From NCBI GenBank assembly GCA_003194525.1, contig NBIV01000053.1, positions 124,001 through 188,000 on the forward strand: a DNA stretch of 64,000 nucleotides, in the 5' to 3' direction. Source of the DNA: Gracilariopsis chorda (taxonomy: Eukaryota; Rhodophyta; Florideophyceae; Gracilariales; Gracilariaceae). A model generated the notes under the pieces. That model was not told where the DNA came from. It did not search any database and saw only the letters and a list, made by a program, of their open reading frames with translations. The translations under genes and the position numbers were made by a program. Below are positions 44,336 through 57,379 of this stretch, in pieces; the first letter of the stretch is position 1, and every line of letters starts with the position of its first letter.

Positions 44336-45988
44336 CCGTTCATTTCAAATTCATATCCCTCAATAGAATTCAAATAACAAAACGCTTCCTATAAGAGGAA
44401 CGGCTTTTGGTATCAAGATGATGAGAAGCAGCAGCTTCCATCGTTGCAGTGTGTAAACGTGAAGTTCAATTGTCGATATTGCTCCTCTTTTACAGTTTTA
44501 ATGCATGCAGAGCAAATCTTCACATAAAACCACATCGATGAGTTTGGACATACAGAGGCATTGCTGTGCAGAGTTCTTTCCTTAAATGGTAACAAAACGA
44601 CACACCGTGTACACGAACGATGCTTCCCTTGACTTCGGTCGGAATGCACGACATATGCGCCGAATCACGTTCGCCTCTAATCCTGCAACACATCGCAAAA
44701 TCGACGTTGCAAGAGGTCAGTAATAACGCTGATCGCATGTTACAGAACTGGCACCTCGGTCGCGTTGAGCGCAAGGGCGCCATAGTCGTTGACGAGTTGG
44801 AGGCTTCTTCTGGGCACATACTGGTCAAAGACTTGGACAGTTTGGGTCTAGGTCCATGAATACGTTTGGCCGTGCCACATTTGAACGGCTCTGATTTCCT
44901 CTGTCCCTGTGACGCCGGCACCGGTTTCAATGTGCAACTGGCAGGCGGCAATTTTTCCCGCTGTATTTTTTGACTCATCATACGCGCATCAGCGGCGCAT
45001 CCATTTCTACAACAATGTTTCCAGTGCGCATCCAATGAGAATCCTTGGCGTATCAACATGCCTCACTGGGCACATCCACAGACTTCTCGTGGGCATATCA
45101 AGATGAAATACAAGTACATTCTACAGCGGAATCGAGGAGAAAGACGTGGATGCACAGATAAATTGGGCTACCCATACTATAAAGAGGTTTGAGGAGGCAT
45201 GTGACGGGAGAATGTCGCCGACTGTAGTAGTAAAAAATGGCTTGCAGTGAAAGAAGCTGCAGAGTGTCAAGAACGGAGTAGACTCGTTGATAATGATAGG
45301 GAGAAGCCGCACTGCCAATGGGAAGAACGTCAAAAGAACAGCGAGTACCAGGCCGTGAAGTGCTCTTTGAATTGTGCGACGGATAGAAAATTGGAAGAAT
45401 AGCCCATTTTGGAAGGTTTCCAAACACTATCGACAGTAGTAGACTGCGGAGAAGGAAAACAATGTTTATATTTGAAGCTAGAACAGAACTCCTGGTCAGC
45501 TCTTATCAACGATGGTCTACGAAAAATGCTATTGAGGACAGTTTTGATACACCTTAGCCCCAAAATGATGCTGAACAGCAGTGGTGTAGCGAAGGAGGAA
45601 CACTGCCATCACACAAGTGCAAACTTAAACACATTGCAACCAAAACAGTCACAGCACAAATTTAGACTACCTTCCACTCACGAGTTGTATGTGGATAGGA
45701 CCAAAAAAACGTAATAAAGAATTACAGACTCTCCAATGAAGATCTGTACGCATCTTCGATCAGCGCAAAACTTTCCTTGGTATGCAATCATGTGCCTTGC
45801 CCATCTTCGAAGCAAGAAGCGACCGCAAACGCACGACTGACGAATATCTATAGCCTGAATGATGACACATAATTGCCAAGCAAATAGACGTATAAATCCA
45901 ATGAGAATACTAAGTTAAAAGACATAGAGCATGCATAAATGAGGCTTATACAGAACTGACATCAGTGTTTCCATTATCATGATTTCGA
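44336..45988. other. no convincing gene
   Basis: The longest frame (44520-45059, minus) has erratic Cys-rich composition and overlapping alternatives, so I do not call it. Ends at the left LTR of element B2. Confidence 0.45.
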
Positions 45989-46423
45989 TGTTGTGTCAGG
46001 CATCACCGTCGGCATTTACGCCATGTCATCGCAGTATACCACAAACCCCATTCGTCGTGGCCACGTTCACCAAGTACCTGTGTGTTGGACAATGAACACC
46101 ACGTGATATATGATACAATAGCTTTTGATCTAGTTAGGCTACACTACAGTACAAACTAGCCATTCTACATTCGTCGGCGGGGACTTTTCAAAAGCCCTAG
46201 CCGACGGGCACCACATAAAAGCCGAGACGGTCTCGCCGTACCGGTAACCCAAGCAGCAAGAGTTCTGGATCTTGGGTGTGCCTTCCTTTGTGCCTTCCTT
46301 TGTGCTTTCCTCCTTTTCTACCTTTCCCTTTCCACACCGCTCCGCCTTCTTCTTGCCTACGTCTTCGCACTTACTCCATTTTCTTCCCGATACCATCCAC
46401 TGTGCTTCCAAGACTCGTCAACA
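45989..46423 (+). repeat. 5' LTR of element B2
   Basis: 435 bp, TGTTG...CAACA ends, with an ATAAAAGCCG box near 46214. Roughly 80-85% identical to the right LTR by eye. The next bases read AAGCGCTTTGA, as in B1. Confidence 0.88.
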
Positions 46424-49400
46424 AAGCGCTTTGACTTCTTCGAAGAGTAAGAGTACTGGGTACAGCACATCGGACCGGTGGTATTATGGCATCCGCAAGC
46501 AACTATGGCGTTATTGCTCTCCTTAGACCACCAATACTGAAGCTGGTAGATCAACCGTCTTTGATCAAGTTCAAAACCAAATACACGGCATACAAGAACA
46601 AGGTCAACGATGTTAACAGAGATCGTACAGGAAATATACATATCGCTACAATCAAGGATTGCATGGATGCTACGACTATCCATGCACTGTGCGTCATGGG
46701 TGAAATACCAAACGCTGACAAAGTAGAAGATTCTAAAGTTCAAGCAGTTTAGAGCTGGTTCGAAACGGTAATAAATCTCGCTCTGAAGAACTTTTCCGAA
46801 CGCATCGACTCCGCTCTACAGTCCGTAACCTATGAAAAGAACAAGGAAGACCCTGTAGGAGGCGTGAAAAGTTTTATTCTGAAGGTCATCATTGCACTCT
46901 ACCAGAACAACTCGTCAGAGGTTCTCAACGACCAAGATCTTGCTAAACACTTCATTGACCGTTTAGTAAAGAAGCCCAAAAATTATGTTCTACAGGAGCA
47001 CACCAAGATGCGATGCCGACGCTGGAAAAAAGAATAACTGTCGACATCAAGTTCTTCAAGAACGAAGTGGCGCGTCTCGCAGTTGACCTCGCTCTTACCG
47101 AAACTGCTCGACAGCGAGTCAAGCCTCGAAGTACAAGTCAATCTCGCACTAGTTGAAGTCGCAAAAATGACGATGAAAAATCGGACATTACCATAAAGAA
47201 GGACAAGAACGATCGTCAAAGTACCAAACGGAAGACACCGAGTGCACAGATCCATGCCTTAACCCAGATTGCACTGGAAGGCATCCTCTCAAGGACTGTC
47301 CACACACCTCTGACGATCGAAAAAAAGAACTGTTCGACAATCATTATAAAACCAAAAAGGCTAAGAAGGTTGAAACTGTCATTTGACAGTCCGCATCTGG
47401 ACACACCCAGCCTCGAACAGAAGAAGGACGTTTCCGGATTGAAATTGAGGAAACTGTATTCTACACTGACCTCGGCGACTCTGGCTCTGATTTCAATGCC
47501 ATCGACGCGTCAAACTTTGACAAGGTCAGAAAGGCAAAGCTTTTTTTGGAGATCATATCATTCGAGGAGCCGATTGAATTGCTGGGAGCATTCAAATCTG
47601 ACCAGGCGAGATTCACCTAGTCAGCAAAGGTCAAATTCAACTTCACAATTTCACTCCCTGGTCCTAACGTTCCCGTTAGAGTCCGCAGCGTCGAACTCAT
47701 CATTGTTGATACTGTAATGAAATGGACGAGATCCTATTGGGTCGGCCGTTCCTAAACACAATCTGTTTCCATTTATCCGAACATTTGCACCGAGGGCACC
47801 CACTTATCCATGATAAGCACTTGTACGAAATTGATCCACACAATATCAAGCTCGCTACAGCGAGATATAAGGGACTCTCATACGTAGACGCTGATGACGA
47901 TCTTATTAAACTACCTGAATGCCTCGCAGCTGGCATAGGTAGAGATTCAGAGGAAGAAATCAACAAGGCTTTCAAAAACCGTATCGAGGAAGCAAAGAAG
48001 AATGGAATTCCAGATCAAGGACTCAATCGCATCAAGAATTTTTTTGGTAAATACAGAGATGTATTTCGTATCAAACTCGGTCCAGATCCTCCCGCTAACG
48101 TTCCACCTCTCGTCATTACTCCTGCAGACAACTGCAAACCACATCGGTCTCCCCAAAGACGATACGTTCCGCAACAGCGCAAATTCATCATCAATACAGT
48201 ACGAGAACTGGAGTCAATCGGTGCCATATACAAGAATCCTTCCGCTCGATGGGCAAGCCCAGCTCTCGCCGTACCGAAACCCGGTTCCTAAACCCTCCAA
48301 TTCACTGTGGACCTCCGTGGACCAAATGCGAGGACTGTACCTATTCAACCCGCGATGCCTCACCTGGTTTCTAAGTTCCAGGACATCTCCAGTAGTGTAT
48401 GCTTCGGCCATTTGGACCTCGCCCGTGGGTATTGGCAAGTACCTCTCGCAGCGGAGTCTCAAAAGATGCTGTCAATCAAATCTCCGATCGTTGTTTACTC
48501 ATCACACCGCCTTCTTCAAGGTGGAACTGACGCTGGCAATCATTTTCAAGCAGTGCTGCGGCATAAGTTCGACGGTCGAGTCGAAAAGATGCTACAGTTG
48601 CTCGATGATTTCTTATTCTACGCAACCAATGAAAAAGAGTTGCTGGATAAAATCGAGTCATTGCTACAGGTGTGTAGCGAAATTGGGCTCAAGATTCATG
48701 CTGAGAAACTGACCCTATTCGCCACCACATTACAATTCTATGGACGTGAAATCTCCGAGGACTGCATTCAATACCACCCTAGTCATTTCGAACCACTCGT
48801 CTCAATGCAGAAGCCTACTCTCGCTAATGAACTACAACTGTTTACTTGCGTAACCAACTGGATGGGTGACTCCATCCCTGCGTACTCACAGCGCATCGCT
48901 CCCCTGCACGACTTGCTCGAATCGTGTAACAAGAAGGTTGGAAAGCGCACCAAGCAAGCACTACGCAAACTTTCCATCACCACCTCGTGTGGCGCAATTC
49001 ATGATGCAGCTTTCGCAGACATCAATGATCAACTCACTGCTTCTGTAAAGCTCGGTTTCCCAAAACATGAGCAGAACTTATGTCTTTTCACAGACGCATC
49101 AGATACTCATTGGGCTGCTATCCTCACACAAGTACCAACGGAACACTGATCACAGGAAATCGAAAATCAGAGACATGAACCTCTTTGTTTTCTTTCAGGA
49201 GTATTCTCTGGATCATCCTCGAACTGGTCAGCATCTGAAAAAGAAGGATACGCCATCGTCGAAGCAATGTGCCGTCTCGATTATCTGGTACTAGGCCACC
49301 AAGTAACCATATTCAAGGACCACGCAAATCTTGTGTATCTCTATGGTTCATATGGACATAACACAGGTATCCAAAAGCACACCGCAAGCAAGCTAATGCG

Positions 49401-51092
49401 CTGGGCAATCAAACTCAGCGCTTTTCGATATATCGTGGACCATCTACCGGGAGGGCACAAAGTATGGGCTGACATGCGTACTACGTGGGCTGTAAGCCCA
49501 AAACGTAAGGTCGACGAAACAAAGGTCTTGCGTGCCAAGCTCATATGTGCTCCCATCAACCCTGGAACCAATCCGAAGCTCGATTGGCCGAGTATCAACT
49601 ACATCATGAAGTCCCAGTCATGATCGAATCAGAATCCACCTCTTACATCCATGCGAACAGAAGAAGGTTTCAAAGACAGTAATGATGTTATTTGGATACC
49701 ATCTGCTTACGCACATCTTAAGCCTCGCATAATCATTGCTACCAACACAGAAAACGGGGAACACCGAAGCCGGCGCGTAACTCTTGCGTCTATCAAGGCT
49801 CATTTCTCCTGGCACAAAATGACAGAAGACGTGGACTCGTTTGTAAACTCCTGCCTGCACTGTTTGTGTAGAGAATCAGGGATAATCGTACCTCGTCCAC
49901 TCGGACACGCACTTCACGCCGTGGAACCAAACAAGCTTGTTCATTTTGATTTCTCTTTCATGTAGAACGGGGAAAATGGTTACATCTATTCCCTGGTACT
50001 CCAGAACGATCACAGTGGCTACATCTGGCTGAATCAAACCAATGACACTACTGCAGAAACCCTAGCTGACGTTCTTATCAAGTGGTTTGCGGCATTTAAG
50101 GTCGTGAAACATTGGGTTTCCGATTGTGAATCGCACTTCAAGAATGCATTAGTTCGACTACTCAAGGAGAGAACTTTTTCTGCCCATCAATCTACACTAA
50201 CGTACTGTCCTTGGTCAAAGGGAACAGTCGAAGTCGTTACTCTAGAACTGCTCCGCGCAGCAAGAGCACTGCTGTCCGAGTATCAGCTCCCACACAAGTG
50301 CTGGCCAAGTATGCTACCCATAGTACAGTCCGCTTTGAACAATTTGATCCTCGAACGCCTCGGAAACCGCTGTCCTTTCACCGCTTTCACTGCACATCCT
50401 CACGATATTCCACTTACATCAGTTAGACGTAAGGTCGCTAAGGACGTGAAAGTGTACTCGATTGGCGATATTCAGTCCACTAAGCGGTAACACATTCAAG
50501 CAAAGCTTAACGCTTTAGAGAGGATGCACAAAGACGTCGCTGTGCCGCTCTGCTCTAGACCCATACAATCGACAGACGAACGTTAGAGCTATCAATTTTA
50601 CGGGAAGAGATTTTGTTCTGTGGGGAATAATGCAGCATAAACTCACAAAGAAACCATATGTCAAATGATTAGGACCCTACCGCGTCGTTGAGTTTCGATC
50701 AGATTACATCTTTATTATCGAGAACCTTTGATATGGAAAGAAAACGAAAGTTCACAGCCGCCGTCTAAAGTTCTTCCGAAACAAGGACAATAAAGTATGT
50801 GAAAAACTCTTTGAAAATCTCCAGTATCAAACCGGCGAACTCCTTTTCGTGGAATCATTCACCGATACTCGAAGGTATGAAGGAACTGCAGAGCTAAAAG
50901 TCAAATGGCGAGGCTTTACAGACGACGAAACCGATTGGGTCAAACTTTTTTCCCTACAAGAAGACTTACCTCAGGTGATTACAGAATATCTAGAAAACGT
51001 TCTTACCAGTGGTCCCAAACGTCACTGGTCCGTCACTGCATCTCTCTAAACTAATCTTTGTTGCAACATCACCTACCAAGATCATGGTGCAC

Positions 51093-51522
51093 TGTTGTGT
51101 CAGGCATCACCGTCGGTTTTTACGCTATGTCATCTTAGTATACTGCAAAACCTTATTCGCCATGGCAAAGTTCAACAAGTAACTGAGTGTTGGAAGGTGA
51201 ACACCACGTGATACATGACACAATAGCTTGTGATCTAGTTAGGCTACACTACAGTAATAAGTAGCCATTGCACATGTGTCGGCGGGGACTCCTCTAAAAA
51301 CCAAGCTGACTGGCATACCATATAAAAGCCGGGACGGTCTTGCCGTGTAACCCAAGCACCAACAGTTCCAGATCTTGAGTGTGCCTTCTTTTGTGCCCTT
51401 CTTCTTTCGTACCTTTCCATTACCACATTGCGCCACCTTATCATTGCCTACGTCTACGATCTTTTTCCGTTTTCCTTCCATCTTTTTATCGCCATCCAAT
51501 GTGCTTCCAAGAGTCGTCAACA
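51093..51522 (+). repeat. 3' LTR of element B2
   Basis: 430 bp partner of 45989-46423, with a TATAAAAGCCG box near 51321. Confidence 0.88.
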
Positions 51523-53387
51523 ATCTCTAAAATCACGTGAAGAAGTCGATAACAGAAAGACTAGACCAAAACGGTAGCGATCAAAAGATGTAAAAATTGG
51601 AAGCTGTCATGAATATTTACTTCTGATAGTGCTCATTGTTTGAGGGTTTAAATGATTGGCTGGTGTTACGCTTTGCACGAACAGCTCCTACTCGTAGTCA
51701 TGCATATAGCATCGGTTGATAGACTTGCGCACTGTTTGCGAAGCTAAAGTGATTGCTATTTTCCAAAACGGCGCCTATAATGTAGAGCATTGGTAGACTT
51801 GCTCTTAGTGTGTCTTCGAACAGTACTGTAAGGTGCAGTCTGACAAATATAAAAAAAGCAAACTTATGATGGATATTTTAGACTTTTAGAAAGCAAGGCA
51901 ACAGGTCTTAGAGGTTGGATGCGTCAGTTATCCAAATGATTCTGCCGATAACTTTCTAGGTTGTAAAAGCTGTATCGTTTTGATTGAAGTTTTGGTACAA
52001 GTACATCGGTTCTTTTTTATTATTTGCTGATTCGTGATTTCTACCATGAATTTTAAGAAATTAGAAAAAGAAAATATTAGGAACTAACCATCTCTCAAAC
52101 ATTAAGCGTGAAAACAATGAGATAGAATGGACGATATTACCATCTTTGGAGATGACCAGATAGTTTAGTATTGTTTCATGCACATAAAATGTTCAGGAGG
52201 AAGATGATTAGCTTCCTTTCCAGTCAGTACGATACCGAAAAAGAGATCTCGGCCTCTGTGGGTCGTCTCTTCCCCCTTGCTACTATTATCTAATTCAGTT
52301 CTTTTCTAAGCAAAGAACTGTTGTCTTTGGCTGTCGAAGTCTGAACTTCTGGAAACTTCTTCTTTTGTAGTACTGTTCCACTACAAAAAAACAATTGAAA
52401 GGTATTAGATGTATCTGAGAGAAACATATTGGGATGTTATAACTAAGTATCCTTCAAAATACATTGTTAGTCACTGAGATCCAAAAGTTTAGCTCGGTCA
52501 CAAAATACCGCTAGAAAGAAGGGTGAGCTGAGTGCCTACGCATGTAGAAGGCGGAGTTAGATACACAATGTTGACAAAAATTGTGGCGACTGCATCTTAC
52601 AGTCTTTAACAAACTAAAACAATGCCTCGGAATTGAGAACAGTATATAAACCCACTGCAGAAATTCTATTGTGATGTGTTGAGTAGGCATGTTGGCGCAG
52701 TAGAGAGAACCCAAAACAAAAGTATTTGGAAAGGAGCCTATTCCCTGGCTTGCGTACGAACAGAGCTACGTATCTTTTCCTTGTTTCAGAACGAGCATTC
52801 GGCATGTCGTGCTGTAAAGGTTACGCCTTCGTAACGTGTTATTGTTGTCTACGGAATTTGGAAAAAGCTCGAATGGCATAAAACTAATCAGTACCAATGA
52901 GAAGCATTTTGTACTGATACACAAGAAGGTGAAAGGATTGGTTACAAATCAGTATTATGTGCCGTCAGAGGATCGTCCTTCTTTCTTTCTGCGACATTTT
53001 AACGTTTTAACCTCTTGCACGTATAACTTATGCAATGGGCTCTTCATAATACGTATCCCAGTTCAGAAAAGCCGACTTCGTTCGTTCGAAGGAGGCATGC
53101 TGAGGGGACAACCCGGTTCTCAACTGTGCTGAAACAAGAACAAGAAAGCCTTCCGAGGCATTAACTTTACACGAGTATACCTAAAAGCCTTGTCAGATAG
53201 GTGGTCAGGCAACATGTGCACAGAATTTACCCATCGGCAAACCATCGTAATAAAAAGGGCAACGGCTTCACTGCACATCAACAGAAACCGCCCAGATCCC
53301 CACGCTTATCACCTTCAACTCTATTGCCCCTCGCCCCCCGGCCGGAAAACAAGGCCTGCAGGAAGCAGCCTTGCACACCTCATAAGA
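51523..53387. other. AT-rich intergenic DNA, no gene seen
   Basis: No frame looks like protein. It contains the upstream region of the gene at 53388. Confidence 0.5.
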
Positions 53388-54203
53388 ATGTCTGCCTCCC
53401 CATCGCCCCGGCCCGAGTCATGGCAGCAGTATGCGCCTAGAACCACACCAGCTTCCTCGACGTCCTCGCCTGTCTTGCAATCTCCCTCTGATTCTTCACC
53501 TCCTCTTCTCAAAAGCACTCAGCCATATCCAACCACCCCGCCTCATCAAGCTCCATCAACATTACATCAAACGTCGCGGCAAACAACTCAGATGCATCAG
53601 CCATCATATAATCCACAGGTGCTAACAAAGGCAGAGCCCGTTGCACATGTAACGCTCACGACGCCTGCATACCAGCAAGCGTACAATTCACAGACACAAC
53701 CGAAGAAAGAGCCAACTCCTAACTGTACGCAAGCAGCGTTTGCCTATCAACCGCCATACAACTCACAGCCCGCCCCAAACGTAACGCAAACAGTGGCAGG
53801 ATATCAATCGTCGTATGATCCGCAGCCCCCAACAAAAGCTCAGCCCTTTCCCAACCAAGCTCAGCCTACGTATCAACCAACTTATAATACGCAGCCTCCG
53901 ACAAAGCCGGAGCCGCCATACGTTGCACAAGCTGGGACGTACATGGTTAGAACCCCTGCATCTACTTCCACGCAGAACGCTTCACCAGCTGAAGACAATC
54001 TATGGCTGTTCTTCTTCTTCGGCTTTGCTCTTGCGCTTTTGGTTCATTTAATTGCGTTTGCCTTCCTTGCGTGTCCGGAGAGCAATGGGATTGTTGGAAA
54101 AAGGAAGAAATCATTCACGATCGGGGTTATTGCTGGGTGTATTGTGAATGTGATTGTAATTGTTGCTATCGTCGTTGCTTCGAATTCCTCTTCGTCGTAC
54201 TGA
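53388..54203 (+). CDS. Pro/Gln-repeat protein with two C-terminal membrane segments
   Basis: The ATG at 53388 (MSASPSPRPESWQQY) gives 271 residues; the frame is open further upstream, but that part looks non-coding. The first ~190 residues are Pro/Gln/Thr/Ser-rich, with about five imperfect 20-25-residue repeats built on YQxxYNxQPPTKxEP. Two hydrophobic segments follow: LWLFFFFGFALALLVHLIAF and IGVIAGCIVNVIVIVAIVVA, joined by a short loop with two basic patches (KRKK). The tail is SNSSSSY. It is probably a small membrane protein with a long disordered N-terminal arm; the function is unknown. A decayed paralogue lies at 58800-59213. Confidence 0.7.
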   Translation: MSASPSPRPESWQQYAPRTTPASSTSSPVLQSPSDSSPPLLKSTQPYPTTPPHQAPSTLHQTSRQTTQMHQPSYNPQVLTKAEPVAHVTLTTPAYQQAYNSQTQPKKEPTPNCTQAAFAYQPPYNSQPAPNVTQTVAGYQSSYDPQPPTKAQPFPNQAQPTYQPTYNTQPPTKPEPPYVAQAGTYMVRTPASTSTQNASPAEDNLWLFFFFGFALALLVHLIAFAFLACPESNGIVGKRKKSFTIGVIAGCIVNVIVIVAIVVASNSSSSY

Positions 54204-56398
54204 GGAATGGGGTAGAGGCAGCGATAGAGAATGTTCAATAAGTGCGGCCATGAGCCAGATTTGAGGGTGTGTTTTTGTTCGTTTCTGGTTGGACCAACAA
54301 TGTCATGTACTAAGGTCAATCGGATGAAGCTTTCAATGAAGACACGCAGCGTGCTCGACCTTCATCACCCCGTTCAGCTTGACGTCTTAGGTGCCTGACT
54401 GCCAACGGTAGCTTCGTTGCAATTGGTTCTCGTGTTGCTGAGAGAGATAAACCTTTAGATTTACGTGTAGCTTTGCTTCTTTGTTGGGACCATTTCAAGA
54501 TTTGTGGGATTACCAATGTGGTTTGCGCCGGTGTAGGCGAAAAGGGTTGAATTTGGAAATTGTGAGAATACACAACGTGGGGGTATGTACAATACACCAA
54601 AGATGAGTCAAAATCGGAATTAAATACAAAATATGCTTTCACATGAGCTAACGAGCGGGAAACTGTTGAGGATGCAACACAGAAGGCAATGAAAGTGCAA
54701 CAAGTCACAGTATAGCCTTATCTCAAAGGCTTGTATGCGAAACAAGACCGACAAAACATTCTTCAGTCCTAGTAGCCTTTTAAGGAGCGTGATTTGCTCT
54801 AATTCAGGCTCAAAAACTAACCGTTGGACGCTCGTAAGCTACAATTTAATTTACAATCTAATTTCAAATGAGTCTGTGGTAACCTACACTGCTGTGCCTG
54901 TTCTCATCCTTGCAAGGCGACACGGTTCACGATGGGTGCTAAAACGCGACAAGGCGCGTATGAACCGTGCCGCCGACTATGCCTCGCGAGCTCGCTTGTC
55001 GGCTGCGGCCGGCTACCTGCGCCTCTCACGCTCTGCGCTCCACTGCTCTACTTTGCTTTTCCAAGCGCCGTCGTTCCATCTCCACAGATTTTGTAACTCG
55101 CTGCGACTAAGCCTCCTACTTTTCTTTTTCACGCTTCTTGAGTGTGTTGATCACACTCTCACTGCTTAGCAATGCTGCAGCAATTTTCACCAACGCTTCG
55201 TTCGATATAATTTAGACGCTTTGCAACAAATTATCTGATGCCCTGAAAGATCATGTTGCTCTTGAACGCTTCATTTTGTGTTGCATGTCCTTTATAATTC
55301 TTGATATAAGTTGGCTTAATCTCTGCATATTAACCGTGCGTCGTTTATAATCCCATTGTGGCTTGAACTTCGGACATCTGGTTGAGGACCATTGTCGTAA
55401 ACGTAGTGGGAAAACGTTCAGCTACAATTCAACAACAGATGCGGCACAAATCTGCAGGGAGCTTCCTTAGTTCCGTTAGATTTGGGGTGGTATTGTGGAT
55501 TGTGTGGACTCCGTGGTCATTACGAATTTTGTTAAATACAAGGTGAGCACAGTATCAAGCACAATTGCCCGGAGTCCGCCCTCGTTCTCGCTTGGCCCTC
55601 TCCTTTCTTTATTCGGAGCATCCTCGCTCTTCTGATAACACTCGCACGCGTCCGTTCTTTCTCCGCATACATCTCGGTCCTGACCTTTCATCGTTGTCAA
55701 CTATCTCGTTGTACTACGTTCGATTTGGTTGCGAGATGTTCAATTACAATCTTTCATCTTAATTCAACACTTACGAGTCCAACCACAGGTATACATAAGG
55801 TTACTATGCGACCTTTAGGCTAATTGGAGCTTTACGTCCCGTACTTCGTTAGAGGTCTTTTGTACGTGATCTTCTTGCTCTGACAACATACGTGTTCGTC
55901 TTCTGGATGTGAATGAAGAGTACGTAATCGATACCCATGCTCATATTCCTGCAAATTATTATCACTCCTTCGAAATCATACCGCCTGCTTGTGAGCGTCG
56001 CACTCCACCGACTCGCATATTGTAAAAACATCGTTTTCACACCAACGTTTACGGAATAGCGTTTCCTGTTCTTCCAGTTTTGGATAGCAGCCTTGAAAGA
56101 AGCCAATACAGCATAATCTAGTTGTTGTGTTCTGTGAATTGTATGCGAAGGAAGTGTTAATACGACGACATGATTTTCTTTGAACAATATGCGGAATTTT
56201 CAACTTGGTGTTCCTTTTGGTTATTGCTCTTCATGGCTTGGGAAAGACAGGTTTCTATGAAAGGTATCAGCTTCTGATCAAGCTTGAATCTGCTGTCTCA
56301 AGCACCCAGCTGAATCATATATGATTGATCTGTACCACTGAGAAGGGTAGAGGGGGGAAAATTCTACGATTTTGGAAACTTAGAGGGCTGCAAGAACG
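54204..56398. other. intergenic, no convincing gene
   Basis: The frames 54316-54708 (-) and 54735-55169 (+) lack protein-like composition, so I leave them out. Confidence 0.45.
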
Positions 56399-56698
56399 AT
56401 GGACACCGACTCAAGAGACAAACGTTGCGTCAATCCGGCGGGCAGCCGTCAGTCAGTGCTCGCCAACGGGAAGGATCAAATAGAACCTTCTTTTACGTTC
56501 TATTCTGAAGTTCTATCAGTGAGCTTACTGCAAGTTCGTCGAAACTTTAAGATGCAGATTGCCGATCGCAACCTGAACGACCACGCTGAACTATCGCCGA
56601 ACGCGAAACTTGTCGTAGAACAGGTTGATGGATTGAGTCTGATGCAGGTGGCTATATTTTGTTTCGAAAATGGCGAGGCCAAACGTTCTGATAAGTGA
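56399..56698 (+). CDS. small unknown protein, 99 residues
   Basis: MDTDSRDKRCVNPAGSRQSV at the start, then QVRRNFKMQIADRNLNDHAE and VVEQVDGLSLMQVAIFCFEN. The sequence is soluble and charged with no recognised domain. Isolated, with no visible partner. It may be a chance frame. Confidence 0.3.
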   Translation: MDTDSRDKRCVNPAGSRQSVLANGKDQIEPSFTFYSEVLSVSLLQVRRNFKMQIADRNLNDHAELSPNAKLVVEQVDGLSLMQVAIFCFENGEAKRSDK

Positions 56699-57100
56699 AT
56701 TCAGAGGTATCGACTGTGCTGCTGTCCGGCAATCAATTGCTATATCAGATATGAGTCGCGGTTCTCCTGTTATTTGAAGCTCTTTCTTGAGAAATGAAGT
56801 TTTCTCCAGAAGTTTGCTAAAAAGTGCATGTAACCTATTGAAGGCTGATGCAAACTGGTATTGTACATCTTTACCAGGCGGTCGTCATTTATCACATCTA
56901 AAGGTCGTAATACTTCGTCGGGTGCCAATAATAACGTAAATTGTAAGCATATGGTAAAACCTAGACCATTGTTCCTAGCTTGTGATTGCATTCACACGGA
57001 GCCACACTGAACACTACGTGGCTACGCTATCGCGCTGAACGCAAGCCGTTCACATACCCTCGAACCGTAATCATTTCATCTAAAGACGATCATCCTCGAC

Positions 57101-57379
57101 TCAGCATCGCTGCCCCCTCGAAACCACCCTTCCAAAAAGACAACAAGTCTGACGAAGTGGGTTATATATCGCGTTTCCACAACAGCTTTCAACGATCGAC
57201 GGAACGTACAGAGCTCTTCCGCAACATAAAGCTCGCCGATTGTTAGCCACTCTACGAACGACCCCGGCGCAGCATCTCTCTCTCCTTCGGTCAAACCGGC
57301 GTACGCCACATCTGCTCTGCCCCACAACCTGTGCGCCAAGCATCATTGCAACAAGCATTATCAGCCAAGTCTTTGCCAT
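57101..57379 (-). CDS. small secreted Cys-rich protein, galaxin-like repeats
   Basis: 92 residues. MAKTWLIMLVAMMLGAQVVGQ is a clean signal peptide. The mature part has eleven cysteines in repeats CCxG...CCGxxxYxP...CCGNAIYNP...TCC. CCG-x2-x-Y-N-P-x4-CC spacing is that of galaxin repeats, first described from coral skeleton and found in other extracellular proteins; homology here is inferred from spacing only. The frame is intact. Likely an extracellular or cell-wall-matrix protein. Starts about 720 bp beyond the 56399 frame on the other strand. Confidence 0.6.
   Translation of the reverse strand: MAKTWLIMLVAMMLGAQVVGQSRCGVRRFDRRRERCCAGVVRRVANNRRALCCGRALYVPSIVESCCGNAIYNPLRQTCCLFGRVVSRGQRC

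Larger units (their letters stand above)
45989..51522 (+). mobile_element. Ty3/Gypsy-type LTR retrotransposon B2, old and broken
   Basis: A 5.5-kb fossil of the same family as B1. In order it shows a gag similar to B1's (SNYGVIALLRPP, ~46490), a protease-like region (~47480), reverse transcriptase (~48250-48800; GHLDLARGYWQVPL, LLDDFLFYA), RNase H (~49080-49500; FTDASDTHW), integrase (~49700-50450) and a chromodomain-like segment (~50870-51030; LKVKWRGFTDDETDW). The LTRs differ at about one base in six, and there are roughly ten or more breaks, so it is far older than B1. The five bases on each side (TTCGA and ATCTC) do not match, so no target duplication is visible. Confidence 0.9.

Noticed and set aside
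44520-45059. 179-residue minus-strand frame as a gene
   Set aside because: Composition is erratic, there are no motifs, and competing frames lie on both strands.
54316-55169. Frames 54316-54708 (-) and 54735-55169 (+)
   Set aside because: No domain, no signal peptide and no protein-like periodicity; probably chance.
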